Assembly (NCBI GenBank): GCA_964293305.1
Contig: CAXYYO010000052.1
Location: 1-18,296, forward strand
Direction: 5' to 3'
DNA from: CALAGJ01 sp964293305
GTDB lineage: Bacteria > Bacteroidota > Bacteroidia > Chitinophagales > Chitinophagaceae
Length of the DNA stretch: 18,296 nucleotides
Position 1 is the first letter of the stretch. Every line of letters starts with the position of its first letter. A program made the translations under genes and the position numbers. Below, one piece after another: positions 15,238-18,296 of the stretch. The notes below the pieces were generated by a model. It made no database searches, was not told the DNA's origin, and saw nothing but the letters and a program-made list of their open reading frames with translations.

Positions 15238-16485
15238 ATGATACCCGGTTACAGCCATACCACTGTAGAGCGCTTTATGCGCTATGTGCAGGTAGATACA
15301 CAAAGTGATCCTGCTGCAAGCACACACCCCACTACAGAAAAGCAAAAAAATCTATCGGTCATACTTTGTAAAGAATTGGCAGATATGGGGGCTACTGATG
15401 CACATACTGATGAATGGGGATATGTGTATGCAACCATACCGTCCAATACTTCAAAAAAAATTCCGGTTATTTGTTTCTGTAGCCATATGGATACAGCACC
15501 GGATTGTAGTGGTACAAATGTAAAACCAATACTCCATAGCCGCTATGATGGATTGCCCATAACACTGCCAGACGATACCAACCAAATCATATCACCTGAA
15601 AAATATCCATATTTACTTCAACATGTCGGGCAGAACATCATAACAGCAAGCGGCACTACCCTACTGGGTGCGGATGATAAAGCGGGAGTGGCCATCATCA
15701 TGGATTTGGCAAACTATCTTATATATCATCCTGAAATCATACATGGCACTATTCGCATTCTATTTACACCAGATGAAGAAGTGGGGAAAGGAACTGCAAA
15801 ATTAGATATGCAAAAACTGGCCGCAGATTATGGTTATACTTTAGACAGTGGTGGCATTGGTTGTTTTGAAGATGAAACATTTAGCGCAGATGGTGCCCGC
15901 ATTACCGTGCAGGGAATAATTGCACACCCGGGTGACGCAAAGGGTAAAATGGTAAATGCACTCAAACTAATCAGTGAAATTATTACTGCTTTACCAAAAG
16001 AAACACTAAGCCCGGAAAGTACATCTGGAAGAGAGGGATTTGTACATCCTGTAAAGATAGAAGGAATTGCAGAAAAAGCCCATGCAGACTTTCTTATAAG
16101 AGATTTTGATACGGATAATTTAGTGAAACATGAAGCTGTTTTAGACCAAGTATCAAAAACAATACTCGAAAAATACCCGCAGGCTTCCTATCAATTGGAG
16201 GTATGGGAACAGTACCGAAATATGAAGGAGATGCTCATAAAATACCCATTTGTTGCAGAGTATGCAGCAGAAGCTTATAAAAATTGTGGGCTGGAACTAA
16301 TCAATGAACCCATCAGAGGGGGCACAGATGGCAGCAAACTGAGTTTTATGGGATTGCCCTGTGCAAATATATTTACTGGCATGCAGGCCATTCACAGCTT
16401 ACATGAATGGGTGGGTGTAAGAGATATGAATAAATCTGTTCAGGTATTGGTAGAGTTAGTTCAGGTATGGGAGCGCAATAGCTAA
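15238..16485 (+). CDS. pepT: Peptidase T (tripeptidase)
   Basis: A 415-residue M20-family metallopeptidase that removes the N-terminal residue from tripeptides in the cytoplasm. There is no signal peptide. The di-zinc ligands and catalytic residues appear as S-H-M-D-T-A-P-D (H83, D85), L-G-A-D-D-K-A-G (D146), T-P-D-E-E-V-G (E180, E181), L-D-S-G (D203) and a C-terminal I-H-S-L-H-E-W-V with the last ligand His. The dimerisation lid lies between about 210 and 330, with the H-P-G-x-A-K-G-K-M-V-N-A pattern. R-G-G-T-D-G-S near 360 is a PepT hallmark. It starts three bases after carA. Normal length, no sign of damage. Confidence 0.95.
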   Translation: MIPGYSHTTVERFMRYVQVDTQSDPAASTHPTTEKQKNLSVILCKELADMGATDAHTDEWGYVYATIPSNTSKKIPVICFCSHMDTAPDCSGTNVKPILHSRYDGLPITLPDDTNQIISPEKYPYLLQHVGQNIITASGTTLLGADDKAGVAIIMDLANYLIYHPEIIHGTIRILFTPDEEVGKGTAKLDMQKLAADYGYTLDSGGIGCFEDETFSADGARITVQGIIAHPGDAKGKMVNALKLISEIITALPKETLSPESTSGREGFVHPVKIEGIAEKAHADFLIRDFDTDNLVKHEAVLDQVSKTILEKYPQASYQLEVWEQYRNMKEMLIKYPFVAEYAAEAYKNCGLELINEPIRGGTDGSKLSFMGLPCANIFTGMQAIHSLHEWVGVRDMNKSVQVLVELVQVWERNS

Positions 16486-16568
16486 TGCTGGCAATAAATT
16501 GTTGTAAAATATTTTGAGTTCATAGCCGTTTATATATTCTAGGAAAATCAATTGAAAAATCTGTCTGC

Positions 16569-17444
16569 ATGATGAAGCGATTCTTAAGTATAGTTTTATT
16601 TTTTATTTTGGGTAATGCTGCTGCGCAGAATATTTCCATTGCAGTAATGCCCGGAATGTCAAACTATGCAGGCGATTTACAAAAGGCATCTTATACATTT
16701 AATGCTGCAAATTTGTCTGGTGGTGCGGCAGTCTTTTATAACGAGGGTCATATTAACTTGAGAGCAGGAATATTCTTTGGTGCAGTGGAGGCATCAGACT
16801 CTGCTACAAGTAGCTATCCTAAACGCAACCTGAGTTTTCAGTCAAATATTATTGAAGGTAGCTTCATGATACAATATGATATACTAGATTTGAATAAAGA
16901 CAATAAATTTACACCCTATTTAATGGCAGGTATTGGAGTATATTCTTTCAATCCTTACACTCTAGATACTTTTGGTACAAAATGGTATTTGCAACCATTA
17001 AGTACGGAGGGACAGGGTCTTGCAAATTTCCCCGGTAGAAAGCCTTATAAACTTACACAATTTTGTATCCCTGCCGGTATAGGCTTTAAATATAAAATCA
17101 GCGAATCTTTTACTGCGGGGCTTGAATTTTCTACACGCCTTATTTACTCGGATTATCTTGATGATGTAAGTACAAATTATCCAAATTTGAATTTACTTGA
17201 GCAGGAACGGGGGCCAAAAGCAAGAGAACTTTCTTTCAGAGCAATAGAAATTGATCCCAACGAAGTTATAACAACAAGAAGCACAAGAGGCAATCCTAAC
17301 AATAGAGATAACTACTATAGCTCAAGCCTTATCATTACATACAGGCTATTCCCTTCCAGAAATAAGGGCAACTTTAATACAGGAGCAGAGAGTAGGCGTT
17401 CCCGTAAATCTGGTTTTATAAACTGCCCTAAGAAAGTTTCTTAA
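16569..17444 (+). CDS. PorG/DUF6089-like outer-membrane beta-barrel protein
   Basis: A 291-residue exported protein; the signal peptide ends near A-A-A-Q at residue 20. The start is ATG at 16569, with an alternative ATG one codon later. The mature part alternates amphipathic strands typical of an eight-stranded barrel. It carries the pattern P-Y-L-M-A-G-I-G-V-Y-S-F-N-P, a later T-E-G-Q-G-L, and L-T-Q-F-C-I-P-A-G-I-G-F-K-Y, characteristic of the DUF6089 family that includes PorG. PorG of Porphyromonas gingivalis is an outer-membrane component of the type IX secretion system, and a T9SS cargo gene lies just downstream on the other strand. The C-terminus has a basic Arg/Ser-rich tail with a Cys that extends past the last predicted strand. 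Whether this is the true PorG or a paralogue cannot be decided from the sequence. Confidence 0.75.
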   Translation: MMKRFLSIVLFFILGNAAAQNISIAVMPGMSNYAGDLQKASYTFNAANLSGGAAVFYNEGHINLRAGIFFGAVEASDSATSSYPKRNLSFQSNIIEGSFMIQYDILDLNKDNKFTPYLMAGIGVYSFNPYTLDTFGTKWYLQPLSTEGQGLANFPGRKPYKLTQFCIPAGIGFKYKISESFTAGLEFSTRLIYSDYLDDVSTNYPNLNLLEQERGPKARELSFRAIEIDPNEVITTRSTRGNPNNRDNYYSSSLIITYRLFPSRNKGNFNTGAESRRSRKSGFINCPKKVS

Positions 17445-17497
17445 GCATTTTTCCTTCATTACCATTTTAAAGATAATTGTATATATCTGAAGGCTAT

Positions 17498-17538
17498 AGA
17501 GATTGCTTCCTCGTGCCTCCTCGCAATGACGGGCAGGC
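17498..17538 (-). repeat. REP-like dispersed intergenic repeat
   Basis: On the minus strand this reads GTCATTGCGAGGAGGCACGA followed by GGAAGCAATCTCT, a string I recognise as a very common dispersed intergenic repeat type in many bacterial genomes, Bacteroidota included. The ends ATTGC and GCAAT can pair as a weak stem. Its conceptual translation is the familiar spurious peptide R-H-C-E-E-A-R-G-S-N-L. Confidence 0.7.
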
Positions 17539-17605
17539 AAAAGGCAATAACGAATGATGATTATAGTACATCATTTTATCGACAACAAATTTGTCCAATT
17601 TCAAT

Positions 17606-17642
17606 TAACCATTAACAACTAACCATTAATAATTAATCATCA
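17606..17642. repeat. Short AT-rich tandem repeat, 14-bp period
   Basis: TAACCATTAACAAC is followed by TAACCATTAATAAT and a decayed third unit TAATCATCATTCCT running into the cargo gene stop. Such TTAACCATTAA-type strings are common between genes in Bacteroidota. It lies just downstream of the leftward cargo gene; no function is evident. Confidence 0.5.
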
Positions 17643-18296
17643 TTCCTTCACCACTTTCTCCACCACCCTCCTGCCATCACTCAGCATAAACTCCACCATA
17701 TAAATTCCTTTTGTAAGGGTGGCAGTATTGAGGTTTATCATATTATCACCACTATTTAAAAACCGTATTTCGGTATAAACCTTGCGGCCTGCGGTATTGT
17801 ACCAATGTACATTCATATTTGTAGATGCTGTAAGACCTGTATTGGCTACAATAGAAAATGTGGTGGTAAAAGGATTCGGCCTTACACTTATGGTAAATGG
17901 TATAGCCGTAGCTGCTATGCTAATGGTATTGCTAAGGTTTTTACGCCCATCTGCTTCATTGAAACTAACCCTGTAAAAATTACTAACCCCTGCCACAGCA
18001 GCAGCATCTTCATAACTATAGTTTGATGCTTTTTTATTGGCAGCCACAGTAGCAATGGGTTGAAAATTTACCCCATCTGTACTGCGCTGCACCTGCATAT
18101 TTTGCAGATTGGTTTCTGTATAAGTTTGCCAGTATAGCGTATTAATATTGTTTTTTTTCTCTCCGGTTAAAGCACTAAAACCAAGTGGTAGTACCGGGTT
18201 TTGAAAGAAATAAACAGCACCGGATTTTAGAACGAAATTTCCTCCATTTTCATCAAAGCTTTCATAGTGGGCGCCGCAAAGAATTGTTTCACCACT
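17640..18296 (-). CDS. T9SS-secreted protein, C-terminal part (truncated by window)
   Basis: The frame is open from the stop at 17640 to the right edge, giving the last 218 residues; the N-terminus lies outside. Met-initiated reading from 18098 would be a false start because the upstream codons continue the same domain. The visible start, G-E-T-I-L-C-G-A-H-Y-E-S-F-D-E-N-G and S-G-A-V-Y-F-F, looks like an FG-GAP/integrin-like repeat. It is followed by a fibronectin-like linker segment (Y-W-Q-T-Y-T-E-T-N, R-S-T-D-G-V-N-F). The last 80 or so residues are a type A T9SS sorting domain: V-R-P-N-P-F near its start and K-G-I-Y-M-V-E-F then K-V-V-K-E at the end. The protein is exported by Sec, then by T9SS, and probably attached to the cell surface. 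Its function depends on the missing part. Confidence 0.88.
   Translation of the reverse strand, partial: SGETILCGAHYESFDENGGNFVLKSGAVYFFQNPVLPLGFSALTGEKKNNINTLYWQTYTETNLQNMQVQRSTDGVNFQPIATVAANKKASNYSYEDAAAVAGVSNFYRVSFNEADGRKNLSNTISIAATAIPFTISVRPNPFTTTFSIVANTGLTASTNMNVHWYNTAGRKVYTEIRFLNSGDNMINLNTATLTKGIYMVEFMLSDGRRVVEKVVKE

Noticed and set aside
17346..17540. 64-codon minus-strand frame
   Set aside because: Its start is the translation of the dispersed repeat and the rest is antisense to the barrel gene.

Overview
This 18.3 kb window is AT-rich bacterial chromosome and almost certainly comes from a Bacteroidota species; a Chitinophagaceae-like member is my best guess, by inference. The evidence is a C-terminal type IX secretion sorting domain at the right edge, a PorG/DUF6089-like outer-membrane barrel, a HYC_CC_PP-family protein, the Bacteroidota form of RicT with a Cys-rich N-terminus, and several near-matches to the Bacteroidota -7 promoter element TAnnTTTG close to start codons. 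No rRNA, tRNA, CRISPR array, insertion sequence or phage gene was recognised.

Left part (1-3551, genes on the minus strand): about 390 bases with no gene, holding a copy of a probable dispersed repeat, then holB (DNA polymerase III delta prime), ricT (PSP1 domain) and a small VanZ-like membrane protein, read in that order leftwards. A perfect 12-bp inverted repeat lies between holB and ricT. Middle left (3833-7938, plus strand): rpiB, a secreted M28 metallopeptidase, radA and comF, closely spaced. These are housekeeping sugar-phosphate, peptide, recombination and phosphoribosyltransferase-family functions.

Centre (8001-11164, plus strand): the most distinctive region. Five consecutive genes encode exported proteins: a HYC_CC_PP protein, an HMA-like protein with a metallothionein-like tail of Cys-Cys pairs, a second secreted HMA protein, a TlpA-like thioredoxin and a predicted outer-membrane barrel. 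Together they look like a cell-envelope system for binding and handling a soft metal, most probably copper, with a periplasmic thiol-redox partner. No cytoplasmic pump or regulator is present in the window. A strong 12-bp dyad sits between the two HMA genes. A 42-codon ORF of unknown nature follows the cluster.

Right part (11445-17444, plus strand): an MBL-fold ligase-associated exonuclease overlaps an ATP-dependent DNA ligase by 4 bp; the helicase and phosphoesterase that usually accompany them are not here. Then carA and pepT (3-nt gap) and the PorG-like barrel. The right edge (17640-18296, minus) is the 3' end of a secreted T9SS cargo protein, cut by the window end. Between it and the barrel gene are a dispersed REP-like repeat and a short AT-rich 14-bp tandem repeat.
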